64,000 bases of DNA. Source: Pachyseris speciosa. Its lineage: Eukaryota > Cnidaria > Anthozoa > Scleractinia > Pachyseridae. The notes below the pieces were generated by a model. The model was not told where the DNA came from and did no database searches. It saw only the letters and a list, made by a program, of their open reading frames with translations. Within the stretch, counting starts at the first letter, position 1; every line of letters starts with the position of its first letter. The position numbers and the translations under genes were made by a program. The DNA is taken from the NCBI GenBank assembly GCA_016490735.1, contig JAEMWC010000080.1:935001-999000 (forward strand). The letters run 5' to 3'. Positions 1 through 12,257 of this stretch are shown here, in pieces.

Positions 1-550
1 TATTTGTGATGTTCTCACAACCTTGATAAGGACTACAGTTTTCACTGAACATATGATGACGTTGTTTCAAGTCTTTCGCCCATGCGACGACGGGGCCTAT
101 AAATAACTTGCAGGACCTGTACATACCTGGCGTGCGTTTCTCGGAAGCCCCGAAACTATATAACGCTGCTCTTTCTCACATTGAAAACATACTAAATTAC
201 CAGCTTTTAGGATAAACGGAGTTGCAGTTTTACAAATTGCTTTTCGGGCCCGAAACGTTTTCGGGACTTTCGAGAAACGGGCCCCTCCAGAACTGACACT
301 TAAGGTGGGGGTAAAGGTGAATTGGGATTGTAATGAAGTAAGAATTATCTCTTCCCAAATATACCAAAAAATCACCAAAAAATTCACAAAATATCCCACA
401 ACATAGCTTTGTTAGATGAACAAAGGGATTTTTGATTGCTTGAAACGCGAACGAGATATGTCAGATATCAACGTGAAATCCATGTTAAGCGGCCAAAAAA
501 TGATCATAGGTTAACTCCCGCCTTAACCGAGATCTGTCAGCTTTAGTTTC
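1..550. repeat. Interspersed repeat DNA within the CREC gene (intron)
   Basis: This stretch lies downstream of the second coding exon of the minus-strand CREC gene and is probably intronic. Positions about 345-525 are an inverted, diverged copy of 28410-28590: read on the minus strand both contain a run that translates to a similar chance peptide (FVNFLVIF), an element fragment rather than a gene. Positions 97-340 are open on the minus strand but show no domain; I regard that reading as repeat-derived. Confidence 0.45.
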
Positions 551-559
551 CTTACAAAC

Positions 560-2370
560 CTTCCTCTGTGAATCGAAATGTTCTGGTCATGTACTCCTTC
601 CACGAGACCTTGTCGTTACCATTCATGTCTTTATCTCTGAATATGGCGTCCACATCCTCGTGTACTGTCCACTTCTGCAACTTGTGTCTGATCCAGATCT
701 CCAGCTCGGCCTCCTCCACGAAGCCATCCTTGTTGATGTCAATGCGCGGTACCAACATTCTGGGCAAGTAAATAGTGACAACATGGAATAGTTTTTTTTT
801 TTACCTGAATGGCAAATTGATTTAAGGTAATATTCTGTGCAACTGCAGCAACATACTCACAAATACTAATAGAGTCGGGTTTTTTATCCTACTGAGCTTA
901 AGAGATGGTTTCGGGTTTAAGGTTTGTTTCATCAAACCGTGGTTAAAAAGATCAAACAAAGCTTCGTTTGTTTCCTTGCTTAAAACACCCTACTATAGAA
1001 CAAAATTATTACATTAACCAAGAAGAAATATCGATTCATTTGTAGAACTGGTTTCTCTTTCAAGATATCAAACCAACCAAAAGCCGTCCTCAGTAGCAAA
1101 GTCAAGCAAAGAGCCGTTTTTTAATTTTATTTAATAATTTGGACGTTAAACGAAAATCCATCTGGTGGTTACTTTCCGAAGAAACTGCAATGTTTTGTTG
1201 GTTTGTGAGTGGAAACAAATGCCTGCTTTATCAGATGAGCTGATACAGTAAATTCACCACCTTTCGGAGCCAGAGCCAATCGAATTCACACTTCCTTAGA
1301 GCGCTCTGACAAAAGAGTTAGCAATGGAAACGTCTGCTCGCCATTCCCCGGTGTCGTTGACCGACAATATATCTTTTCAATTCAGTTGGTAATGCCAAAC
1401 AATTCTCTCATGAAAATCGCTCATATCGACCAACACTCACAAGCGTTACTTTCGTATATTATAATCGTTACCTGCCACACATCAACCAACTAGCACACGA
1501 CCTGCAATCATCTATCACTGGTGATGTATTGTGGGTTCGATTCTGGTGACGACGTAGTCACTGTACTGCGAGCGAACGAACTTTGAAAGACGCATTGATT
1601 TGTCTAAATATTTGCCTGGCTGTTTATTTGCTAACGTTATATCATTCATAATAGCATTTCATTATTCCGTCGAACTTAAATAACCATATAATGGAATATT
1701 AAAGACATTTGAAAAAACCCTGAAACATTGTACTTTGATTGAGTTTATAACTCTTCATGCGAAGAAAACCACATCTTATTGTTTCGTGTTTGGAAGAAAT
1801 AAATGGCCTTCCAAGAAGTCGCTTTTGTTTAGTCTTCCGTCCTTTTCAACTAAAAATCCGACGAGTTTTCGGCGTGATCCATGATTTTGTACGACGTAAT
1901 ACGGAAGACTTTTGAAGAAATTAATTGACCAAATTTTATACATCGAAGTTCTATAGTTCTATTGAAGTTCTACTCTTTGGTCGCTGCTTTTCTTTCAGCG
2001 CAAACTTCAAAGAATTCCAACCTTTTAAATTTTCCTTAGTGAATCTGTATTTATCAAATGACTGCAACTTCGCAGTACCTTTCTGCCACGCTGTAGCCGG
2101 CTGTTGATTTTTCTCAACATATTTCACGCAAAACTCAGAGGATTCTATAGTTCTTAATAGATAAAATATTTAGTACCTGAGCCGTCTCCTGGACTCTTGA
2201 GGGGTGAGTTTTTCAAAATCCTTGGCGAGTTCTTCTCCAAGAAATGCTATATGATCCTCGTGACTGCTGTGGGCACGGTGGTCGAAGCTGTGTTGGGAAT
2301 GCGCCAAAGAAAGCTCGATCAACGAAGCGAGGAAAGCGAACAGATAAAACGAACTTGTCGATCTCCACAT
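560..2370 (-). CDS. CREC-family EF-hand calcium-binding protein (calumenin/reticulocalbin/Cab45 type), 5' part
   Basis: Two coding exons on the minus strand: 2370-2177 and 759-560. They join in phase 2 at a split Arg codon (AG|A) and make about 131 residues before the gene leaves the window at a phase-1 donor (559-558). Residues 1-23 are a hydrophobic signal peptide (MWRSTSSFYLF...LA). A His-rich stretch follows, then FLGEELAKDFEKLTPQESRRRL, which matches in style the pre-EF segment of secretory-pathway CREC proteins. The first EF-hand loop is residues 72-83 (D-x-N-x-D-G-x-V-x-x-x-E). The second starts DMNGNDKVSWKE, with Asp where the usual Gly6 sits. CREC proteins carry multiple EF-hands, so the rest should lie to the left. 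Expected role: low-affinity calcium binding and chaperoning in ER/Golgi. Choosing among calumenin, reticulocalbin and Cab45 needs the missing exons. The 1.4-kb intron (760-2176) holds no recognised feature. Confidence 0.8.
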
Positions 2371-2780
2371 GTTGTAATGTTCAGTCACTGTCGGTGTTAA
2401 TTTGTTAAGGAATAGGATGTGGATTTTTTTGCGTTGTTTATTTACGCGGCTGTGTTTGGTCAGCTGTGATTCGTGGTTGTACCACAGGTGCGCCACGTTC
2501 AGTGATCACATTCGTCCCCAGAATTGCTCGTTCATTACAACGGGTGGAGCCTCGGGGAGACTACACTTTTACGGTCGTTTCGACGCGGAACCAGTGAAGA
2601 CTGAGATAGCACTAAAACTGGATATTCGCTGCAAGGATCTTGATGTGAGAACATATCTTATTTTATAATATTAAATTTATTAATTCATCGTGATCGAATT
2701 TTTGGAATATATCCCGCACTGCTTCAACAGTGCAATTTGTGCGCATCTTTCTAGGCTTTCAGGGTGGACAAATAATTATT

Positions 2781-3217
2781 CAGGGGCACCCAACGACAAG
2801 TTTCGGAGGATATTTGTTCGGTGGAGGGTAGTTCGCCTTAAGCTTTCAGCGTGGATTAAAGAGTGCACTCGGATTCTCGTACTAAACTGAAACATGACCT
2901 AAAAGATTCGCATTGGGGAAATCATAGCACATGAGGTTTCGGAAAGGTCTTAATTGCTGTTTTGGCAGTCAAAAACGTCAGCTAGCATTTTAGAAAAGAA
3001 AATAGTTCTCATTAAAGCTTAGTGGAAAGGTCATTTCAGCTACATTTTCTCAAAGGAAGATCATTTTCGGGCAATTACAATTTCAGCTAGGGAATCGGAA
3101 TAGATCAAATTCTTCTAGCTAACGAAAACATCACTTTAAACAGACTTCAAACACCATAAGGTACTTAAAAATGCCTTTCTACAGCTTTTGGTTGATTTGG
3201 CTCGCTGGGTGCCCCTG
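2781..3217. mobile_element. Non-autonomous hAT-like TIR element, copy 1
   Basis: A ~437-bp element begins CAGGGGCACCCAACGA and ends with its near-perfect inverse (15 of 16 bases). It is flanked on both sides by AATTATT (2774-2780 and 3218-3224), a 7-bp target-site duplication. No open frame of note lies inside. The CAGGG-type end resembles hAT transposons, though hAT elements normally duplicate 8 bp, so the superfamily is not settled. A second copy is at 7666-8111. Confidence 0.8.
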
Positions 3218-3224
3218 AATTATT

Positions 3225-5682
3225 GTTGATAAATTTGTAGCTAGCTGTAGAGAAGTTTTCTTCGAGCCAGAGAGGCGATGAAATTAAGCAAATGGGGAAA
3301 TATAAAAAAAAATCAGAGATCGATGAAGAAAATAAAAGGGAAAGAAACCTAAGCCGGATAATCTTTCCTCAGCAGGAAAGATTGAATCTTTCGTGTGGTC
3401 CAGGCGTCCCACTGCAGGGTTCGTTATTGCTGAGTCCCATTGCATGAGTCCAACTGCAGTTTTTCAACACGCCTGCGGGATTCATCTTCATCCAATTTCA
3501 AAGCTCTAAACTTAGAGATACAGCCTTAGGCTTGCTGACCAAAATTCACGAAGTTTAACTATTTGAATGCTAAAAACATATTAATAGGGACAAGAAATAG
3601 AAACACTGACAAGAACAAGGCAGTAGGGGAAAGTTGTATAAACACGGTAATTGATTCGTGTTGGACCTTAGAAGAACAGTTTCAGATTAAATTGCATCGT
3701 CAGCATACTTTATTTGAGGCCTTGTACGTCGTCTCAAACAGAAACCAAACTGTACGAAAATAAATCTTTAACTCAATCCCCTCACCGAAAAGAAACTTTT
3801 GTAACTCTATACGATAGACATATGTCGTCACTCCTGCAAATTTCTCAATCCCGGCTCCGTGTAAATCGAGATTCGACAACAGTTTCACGTACACAGGTTC
3901 TACTGGTTTCTGCCTTTATTTCGATCTCAGTATACGTAGTTGTTGTTGTAGATTCGCTGCAACAGATACAAGTTAATCTCAGGAAAACTGTCAAAAATAG
4001 GTTTCAAAACACGAGCGCGAAAATTCTACAAAACTTACATATGTCGACGAGTCTGGGTAGAAGTTAATCAAAGGCGACATAGTCCATATTTTCGTTCGAT
4101 GGAAATAATATTCAAAGAAATATTCAAAGAACTTCAAACTAAACATGTCTGACTCCTTTCGAGCACATGGCGTATGACCCAAAGGTATCATGGGTTATGA
4201 CGTGTACTCGAGTTCCGGTTCAGAAAACAGTTCCAGTGACAACAGCAGCGCTTTCGATTCATCCTTCTTTCAACCGCATTTTTTGGGTGGGGCAGGTGCT
4301 TTTCAACGAGCTTTAATTTCCTATTTAGTCAACACGCAACCATTTCCATTTGAAAACGCATGAGGATTTTGATAAGGTGTGCCCAAATTCCGTCCAAAGG
4401 AAACTATAGAGCTATACCAGTAAAGACTTCATCCAAGCCGGTTTCCGTAAAACTTCCCAAACTACCTCGAAAAGGAGATTTGCTGATTTAAATGCAAAAG
4501 CAGCAACAGGCAACGGAAAATCTGCGCTTTTCGAATCCAATGACGCAGGAAAATGAAACACAATTCAATACACCACATGCGGTGTGAAGATATACTCTAA
4601 AAACACACAGACCCCTGCATTAAGTCATTTCGCAAGTAAAGTTCGCCTTTACTCGTAAACGGACGTTTTAACTCCGTACTATTTTTTAAACTTAAAAGTA
4701 CTTTTGAGGAAGTGAAATAAACGGAAAGGTAGTAGGAGGAGATTCTAACCCTTTCCTCTCAAGGGGTGGCAGTTGGGGGTGGCAGGTTAGGGCTAAAAAA
4801 AGCGGCGGGCTCCTTACCCATAACTTACAGTGTGTTTACACTGAAAAGAACGAATTTCAATCCTTAAGAATAGGTTTCAAAATTTCCAGTGTAAAATGTT
4901 TTATACTTTTTGTACTCGCAGTAGATCGTACCGTTATTTCATCCTTTTCTTCAGTATGTAGATAGCATTTACTCTCGCCGTTCTCACCGTGTCTTCTTGT
5001 CAGTTATTACGAAGCCGCGGATATTCCTAAAATAAATGGATTTTATTAAGCAAAAAAAAAACATTACAATTACAAGAAACCGGTCCAAGGCACAAGTCAC
5101 CATGGCAATAAGTTCAACTTTGCTATATTTAAATCGTCGTGTCATTCAAAGCAGGAAGAAACTACCAAAAAATCATTCATCGCAAAGAACTAATTGCAAC
5201 TCTATAAGGTAAACAAATGTTTCTGTATGACATTACTTGCTTCGTGATACTGTACTTTCGATTCCTTCCCCACTGAAGCACGTTTAGTGAGCGGAAGATA
5301 TGGTTTTCAGCGTACTTTCAATTTTAGGCCTTATCAGCTAGTATACATTTGCATTTAAAAACGGAGGGGGATTTTTAGCCAACGTGAAACATCGATCCGT
5401 AAGTTAATTTGTCGTAAAAACAAAAAGGACGAGTTCTGAAATACGTACCGCTCAAATGCGCTCTGGAGCTTGCAACTTCCAACGGTGGTTAAATTCGCGT
5501 TTTCGCCGGTGCAAAATGACGTATTGAATCGGTAGTATTTTTAACAGTTGTAAAAAAAGGCACGTTTCGTAAATAACAGAAAGTTATGGAACGGGACACT
5601 CAGCGTCCAGATCAAGCGAGGAGGGGAGTTTGGGTCTGGAACCCAACGCAATATTTTAAGGACCACGCAGGACACTTAACAG
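3225..5682. other. Gene-free stretch
   Basis: No coding exon, RNA gene or clear transposon recognised. It is AT-rich single-copy-looking DNA with short open frames that lack splice context or domain similarity. A short perfect hairpin (CTTTCCT / AGGAAAG) is at about 3364-3381. A G-rich stretch lies near 4760-4800. Confidence 0.4.
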
Positions 5683-5801
5683 GACACTATGATCACTATG
5701 ATCAAATTTTTACATTTTGAATTGTTAGGTTTATCACATAGAATTCCAAGAAGATTAAAAACGCCGTGTACCGTTTGCAAATATTTGCATTGGTTCCGGA
5801 G

Positions 5802-5844
<43 letters not shown>

Positions 5845-6497
5845 CTGATTGATTACGTCATAGACTCAACTCAATATAACATCAAGTATACAAATAGAGG
5901 TACCTCGGTCAATTTCCAGCAGAGACCATTGAAACTTGGTAGGCTAATAGTTCTACAGGGAACACACCTACAGCTATGAAATATTCCGTTTCCATGGCAA
6001 CTCACTCTTTTCCCGTCCTCCCAATTTTAGCGGTTTTCAGCTCGAAAAAGATCTAACAAGGCCACGAACTAGGCCTAACATATTTATATACTTGCTGGAT
6101 TATTCAGATGAGGCACCATTGCCAAATATTAAAATAGAACACCAAAGGTGGCCGCCAGCAAAGCCCTTAATATAGGGAGGTCTGGGCCATGGTAACAAAA
6201 CTGGTAATTAAGCTCATATAGTGGTGCACATCTACAAGAATTTTACTGCAAAGAATCAAGAATTTCTGACACAAATTGGCTGAGATATCTTTATTTCAAC
6301 ATATTTGATCAAAATTCGTTTGAGATTATGACGTCATCACTTGGCTAATTTGCATAGTTTGAAAACTTGAATATCTCTGGAACAAAAAGACATATTTGAA
6401 AACAGTAAACAGCATTGTTCTTCCGGTACAGACTTCTTGTTTATATTTTAAAATGACTTAGATAGGAAAGATGAGAATTTCGTCATAGTAGCACTTT
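5683..6497. mobile_element. Long-TIR non-autonomous DNA element (diverged)
   Basis: The two ends of this ~815-bp segment are diverged inverted copies over roughly 150-200 bp. Left-arm landmarks (ACTATGATCA..., GGAGATATTTAAGTTTG at about 5797, ATGCAAAT..., TACGTCAT) recur inverted on the right (ATGACGTCAT, ATTTGCAT, CTTGAATATCTCTGG at 6330-6380, and the end near CATAGTAGCACT). No transposase frame is seen. The target duplication is not readable because the outermost bases are diverged. Confidence 0.5.
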
Positions 6498-6919
6498 AAT
6501 CTAATTAAGTATGTATTTATTTTTGAGTAACGAGCGATTCCGACGATGCACGGAATATTTCCGAATATTATGTTCTGAATTTATTCAATACATTGTGTGT
6601 ATGTGTGATTGAAATATCTAGAAGTATGACCTTCTTGCACATTTTTAATACATCAGCGGACTCATTAGATCTTCAATTCGGAGACGGAAAATTCTGCAAT
6701 TCTGTGTCCGAGTTTTCATCCACACAACTTTAGGAACCGATATCTCGGGAGATAAACTTAGTATGCTATATTGTGATTGTGATCTGTGACGGAAGCAAAA
6801 AAATATACTTCACACAGTTCTAATTTTAGCACCTCAAAATATCACCGTAAAGCGCGATCCTCCTGTAAAACGACAATCAGTTGTGGAACTTGAGTAGTTT
6901 ACACTCAGATTGAACTTTC

Positions 6920-7155
6920 GTTATGAATTGTCTGACTGGATTTCGAGATAACTGACCTTTTTCAAAATGACCTACCACGCGAAAATGTCGCTATGGTAAC
7001 ATCTGTTGCTTGGAAACCAATGAGAAAATATACTTTGATCATACATCGTAAAGATCTGCTGTAGTGTCAAGGAAATCGAAACTTGTCTTCTGTAGGAAAC
7101 TTTTGATTTCAACATGCACACCCCAAGGCCAAAAAAACTGTATCGAGCCTCCTTA
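6920..7155. repeat. Dispersed repeat, partner of 61240-61450
   Basis: The segment running through GTCTGACTGG, TTGCTTGGAAACCA, TGTAGTGTCAAGGAAATCGA and GCCTCCTTAAGA is found again, same orientation and clearly similar, at about 61240-61450 in a SCUBE-like intron. It has no coding content. The family is not recognised; a transposon fragment is most likely. Confidence 0.6.
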
Positions 7156-7665
7156 AGATCCAGTTTAAACTTTGGTAGAGTTTTCTCGCTGGATGAGCTT
7201 TAAAAGGAAGATAGCCAACCTCTGCAATGTGCATTACATACTCTAAGAGCTCGACAGTTCCCGTTTTATTTCTATCAGGATTCTGGGGTCTTCCGTGAAG
7301 CCGTTGTATTTCTTTAGATGCCAAAGACTTAATTTAAGTGACATTACCATCAACTGAGGGCAATATATTACGTAGCTGTGAGGTGTTACAGATGTGAACA
7401 CGGACGTTCCGAGTTTGTTTTTAGGAATCAGAGAGAGCACGGAAGGCGAGATGTCTCCACTGCTCAGGGCGAGGCCACTTCCGGAAAGTCACGAAATGTC
7501 ACGCATCCCAGTGTAAAATTTCAATTTGGATTAGTGAATTAAGGGGGCAATATACCTGAATGCTACATTTTTGTCACTTTTTTACCTTTAAACCTTATAA
7601 TCTTCTCGAGATTTCATGCCGTCCAAAAAACCCATCATAGTTTTGTAGCACATAACCCCATAAAT

Positions 7666-8111
7666 CAGGGGCACCCAACGACAAAATTCGGTAGATATCT
7701 GTTCGGTGGACGGTAATTCGCCTTGGGTTTTCGGCGTCGATTAAAGAGTGCACTCAGATTTTCGTAACTAAAACGTGGCCTAAAAGATTCGCAATTGGGA
7801 AATCATAGCCCCTAAGGTTTGCGGAGAGGTCGTAATTGCTGTTTTTGACAGTCAAAAACGTTAGCTAGCATTTTCGGAAAGAAAATAGTTCCCTAGAAAG
7901 TTCGTGGAAAGCTCATTTCAGCTTGCATTTTCTCAAAGAAAGATTTTGTTCCCTCACATTTTCGGGCAATTAAAATTTCAGCTAGGGAATCCGAACAGAT
8001 GAACTTCTTCTAGCTTATGAAAACATCACTTAAAACAGACCCCAAACACCATAACGTGCTTAAAAATCCCTGTCTACAGCTTTTGGTTGATTTGGCTCGT
8101 TGGGTGCCCTG
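7666..8111. mobile_element. Non-autonomous hAT-like TIR element, copy 2
   Basis: This is a full-length second copy of the element at 2781-3217, in the same orientation, similar along its whole length with scattered substitutions and small indels. The right end has lost one C of the GCCCCTG terminus. ATAAAT stands on both sides (7660-7665 and 8112-8117), the remains of the target duplication. Two independent insertions with different target sequences show that this unit transposed as a unit. Confidence 0.8.
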
Positions 8112-8117
8112 ATAAAT

Positions 8118-9960
8118 ATCTCGGAATTTTGGGTGATTTTTACAGTGTTTGTGAGGAAGAAGAGAAGGTGGGAGGGGAGAGGGATTGAAAGGGATGGTGA
8201 GAAAAATGAAGATTTTAAGGTGATTAATAATTAAATTTGGAGGTTAAAAATTACTGGATGGACAAACACCAAACAGTTCGTTCTCAACCTGACATGCACC
8301 CGTGTTGTAATGGACTGTCTGAGTGTTTGTGTATGCCTTATTTTCCCTTTTTAATTTCTTCATCAAATCACTTCTTATTTCATCAACATCCAGGTATAAT
8401 GCCCCCTTAAGACTTTCGTTCAGTTTTAAGCTCGTTCCAAGGATAAAAAGGAAATGAAATTAAGATTTGAGTCTATATCGAAAATTACAGGCGGTTATTC
8501 AGATTTTTGTAAAGAACGTGTTGTCATGAATACATACGATACCTTCTCGAACCTAGAAATCCTCGTCGCTCGTTTGTGCACGTGGTAGAAACGTAAATAA
8601 TAATCCCGAAGACCTAGATCGCAAAGGAGAATAAAATTGAATTATGACTGGCCTTTTTTCTGTAGTTAAGATGTTTTTGAACAAGGTGTCGTGTAAAGAT
8701 GATCAGCTTTTATATCCGTTCAGTAATCAATATTCCTTTAGGCGGGTGTGATATATCCGGATATGAGTGTCGTTTATCGCTTAATCGGCGAATGCTTGAC
8801 CTACCATATCATTTTTAGTTTTCATGTGTCGTGATACTTGACAGGAAGTTTAGATTTTTCACTCGAACTATATTTTTCTACGCTTTCTGATAGTAAATAA
8901 GCTAATTCTTAAAATTACTCAAACTAAAATTGTTAGACTCGCAACCCCAAACACGATTTTCTTTCCATGTTCTGGAGCACGAAATTTCTTCAGCGGATCC
9001 GAAAGGTGATAGAGATTTTCTCATAACCTACGTATTCAACAGACAAATAGAGTATTTTATTAAAGACTTTGAAAGTAATTAAGACGTGCTTGTTATCTCA
9101 CTCATGGCGTTAGAATTTTGGACTTACGAGCACGAGCTCGCAAATGTGGCTACTGCTTAATTAAAAGTATGGAACATATAGGTCTTAGGGAGTGGCATTC
9201 GTCTTCCTTCCTTGAACGGGCCGGACTAGGCATTAAAAAATGTCAAAGTAATATTCCAATTAAACAGAATTTTAGTTAGGATTCGCAGAATTCTAAGAGT
9301 GTTGCGTAAATTAATAATCAAATAGGAAAATACAAAGTCCGACTGTAATTAAACTACGCCTATTCCGTGAGTGTACAACGCCGACGGAAGCAGGAAGAGA
9401 TATTATTTAAAAACGTAGCTGCTTCAGAGAGAGATTTTTTCAAATAAAATAAAAATTAATAGGTTATTTTGTGATTTCCAAAGTATTTTCTGAAAAAACC
9501 TTGAGTGATTTGTGACAACATTGGGTTTGAAGTAAAACCTTGTAACATGAGGACAAACTGAGTTTTGTAATAATTTTACTGGTATCATCCTGCCGGTGTG
9601 TATCGTTGCCATGTGATCTCAGTATTAATTTACAAGGAAGTTGCGGGTATCAGCGGTAAGCTTCAACATTACTAAAACGATCAGGATCCAAGGAATTCTA
9701 TTTTATCGATGGAAAATATGACGTAAAAGAAGTGTAAGAAGATGAAACGGGAGCTTACGAATATAAAAGATGAAGTAATCGAGAATAAAATATATTTTTC
9801 CCCTTCTTGTTAAATGAACTAAATTTAGGATCTTTAAACACTTTAAAAGGACTTCAGTTCGCTGCTTCAGCATGAAATCGTCGAATTCTCTGCTTGAGAA
9901 GACCAACCAGCAAATCTTCAACTGTGTAGATTGTTATAACATTACAAAGAAACGAAGAAA
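8118..9960. other. Gene-free stretch
   Basis: No gene recognised. Positions about 8120-8300 loosely resemble 28600-28760 (GGTTAAAA...GGATGGACA...CAAACAGTTC), so this is probably another member of the dispersed family also seen at 345-525. The remainder is AT-rich upstream DNA of the secreted-peptide gene that starts at 9967. Confidence 0.4.
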
Positions 9961-9966
9961 ACCACC

Positions 9967-10827
9967 ATGGAAATCTTGAAGGCGAGTTTTATGCATGTGA
10001 CCCTAAGCAGAGGTGGATTAACTGGGAAAATCTTTATAGTTCTCCACTTTAAATAGCCAAAGGCTGGTAGCTGAGCTGAAAAAGAAACATTTCTTGCTTG
10101 TTGTTTCATTGAGCTTTCAAATTAGTTGTTTATTCTCGTCACTCCTTGTGTTACATTTTCTCAGTCTGAGTTTTTACAACCAAAATGTCACAAATAATTG
10201 ATTTTTACTTCTGCTCACTCCTCTCGTTTTCTGTATATTGCTATTGTAGGGAGCAATTATTTGTACATCAATGCTGGGTATACTGAGTCTTATAAATTGT
10301 GGGATTAACCAGCTTTAACCATTGTATTGTCATTGTAGGTTGTTTTTATCCTTGCCGCCGTTTTCGGCCTGGGAACTAGTCGAGTGATCACACCAGAACC
10401 AGCTCCTTGGGATGACATTGACCAGGTACTCGAGGAATTGATCTTACATGAGAAAACTGAAGAAAATGATGCACAAAGCGAGAGCCTTGTCACAGTTTCA
10501 GAAGAAGCGACTTCAGCAAGTCAGAAGACTTCCAGTCATGACGCGGGCAGTGAAGCAATCGGAGCCACAGAAGCAACCGCCATAAGGCAAAGAAGAAATG
10601 CTGAACCAAGCTGTCTGAAGGGTTACGCTAAGCATACATTTCGAAGTAATAAGACATTTAGCTTTGCTGTCTGTCATGCGACTTCGGCCCATAACAAGTG
10701 TGGGGCTACGTTCGACAAATACTACTCGAGGGCATGTGAACCCTCCGATTTCGTAGTGGTTGCAGATGACCCCCCTTACGAGCACATTAAAATAGCTCTT
10801 CCACGATCTTGCTCATGTAAGGCGTAA
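9967..10827 (+). CDS. Secreted prepro-protein with furin site and six-cysteine, CxC-ending mature domain
   Basis: I read two coding exons: a five-codon first exon 9967-9981 (MEILK) in the context ACCACCATGG, and 10339-10827. The junction is phase 0, with a GC donor (AAG|GCGAGT) and an AG acceptor at 10337-10338. The 167-residue product has a signal peptide (residues 1 to ~19), an acidic Ser/Thr/Glu-rich pro-region, a tetrabasic-like RQRR at 88-91, and a 76-residue mature part. The mature Cys are at 97, 117, 126, 138, 163 and 165, with a sequon NKT near 109 and the end PRSCSCKA. A terminal Cys-x-Cys after a hydrophobic strand is typical of cystine-knot factors (neurotrophin, Spaetzle, IL-17 fold), but no family signature such as CxGxC is present, so the fold is inference. 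Secretion and processing are well supported; the receptor and role are unknown. Without the GC-AG intron the start would be unclear. Confidence 0.65.
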
Positions 10828-11309
10828 TAACATAAGATGGTTTTATCTGTAAAAACTTGCTGTGTCTGGAACGCAGGGTATTTATTTTCACCAATAAGCT
10901 TTATTGATAACTTGTAATTATCAGTATTTAAGAATATTTATAAGATTTCATAGTTTGGAGAAGTTGAGCTTCTTTGCGGCGTTTTGTGTTAATATATCAG
11001 GCAAAGAAAGGAAAACAAACAATTTTGGCGATCAGTGAAATAATATCTGGATTACATAATTGCAAAAATGACGAGTTTCGAAAGTTTCGGCGATCAGAAG
11101 GAAAAAATGAACATCGAACACGATAACACTCAGACGGATTGGATTCCAAAGGAAAAAATGAAAATTTTTGCTTAGACAATTTTGAGAAGCCAAAATTTTG
11201 AATTTAAACCGTTTGTTTTCCTTTTATATTTGTACTAAAAACATGTAAAAAGAAACCTGGAATACTGGAATAAAATTAACTATTTATTATATAGGATGTG
11301 ACATGTACC

Positions 11310-11479
11310 AATAAAGGAATTAAGCAGTGTAACATTTCTCTTTAGAAGAGATAAATGTAGTATATTTTTATATACGGACCTTAACAGTTCTCTTAAAGGG
11401 AACATTGTTGTAATGATATGTTTTGTATTGGCCATGTTTGTAATTTTTCAAGTAACTTAAGTTAAGTTTACCCAATAAA
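11310..11479 (+). terminator. Candidate polyadenylation signals of the secreted-peptide gene
   Basis: AATAAA hexamers occur at 11310-11315 and 11474-11479, about 490 and 650 bases after the stop codon at 10825-10827. Either would give a normal 3' UTR length. No transcript evidence is available, and the intervening DNA shows nothing else. Confidence 0.3.
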
Positions 11480-12134
11480 GCAATAAGTGATTTCACTTAA
11501 TAGCAAGTCATTTGTTCTTGTATGCCAATGAGGCACGCTTTACGGGCGATTTTTGAGACATTACTGCTACCTTGTTTATCGTTATCATCGTCGTCGCCCT
11601 CGTCGTCCTTGTCATCTTTCACATCGTAGCAGTATGCAGAGTGTTTCTCACATGAACCTAGTTAAAAGCCCTGACCAAATATGGCCATGGTGACGGACCC
11701 CGCCCCACCGTCACCGAACCCCTGCATATTTCTGCATTTTGAACATTGCATGAACAGTTTTTCTAGCCCACAACAGATTGAGAACACCAGTCGAAGTCAA
11801 CCGTGCCCTATTTAGGCCTGTCCCGATTCTGCTTGGCAACGTTTGAGCAACTTTTGGCGTTTGGAGCAACTTTTTACATCTCTAGCAACCTCAAGCAAGT
11901 TTTGCCTTTCCCCCGGCTGAACTGGACAACGTTTTAGCAAAATGTAGGTCTTCGGCACATACAGTAGTAAGCACGAAAAATGAACAATTTCATAGAAATG
12001 TTCAATTTATGTCCTGTTTATGACCGTGAAATTATTGAAAGTTTATCAACGTATTGAACAAATAACAACATGTCACTTGATAACATTTCGCAGGCCTATT
12101 GCAATCCTTGTCTAATATTATAACGGATAATCGG

Positions 12135-12139
12135 TAATG

Positions 12140-12179
<40 letters not shown>

Positions 12180-12235
12180 TAAAAATAAAAATAAAAATAA
12201 AAATAAAAATAAAATAATAATAATAATAATAATTA
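12135..12235. repeat. (AAT)n and (AAAAT)n microsatellite, LINE tail
   Basis: About 42 bases of AAT repeats pass into AAAAT repeats and back to AAT. Seen from the minus strand this simple repeat directly follows the LINE 3' end at 12258-12740, the place where CR1/L2-like LINEs leave short tandem tails. Confidence 0.8.
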
Positions 12236-12257
12236 ATATTTACATTGCACATTTTCT

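Noticed and set aside
97..399. 100-codon minus-strand open frame
   Set aside because: Its first part matches a dispersed repeat (28410-28590) and there is no domain or splice context.
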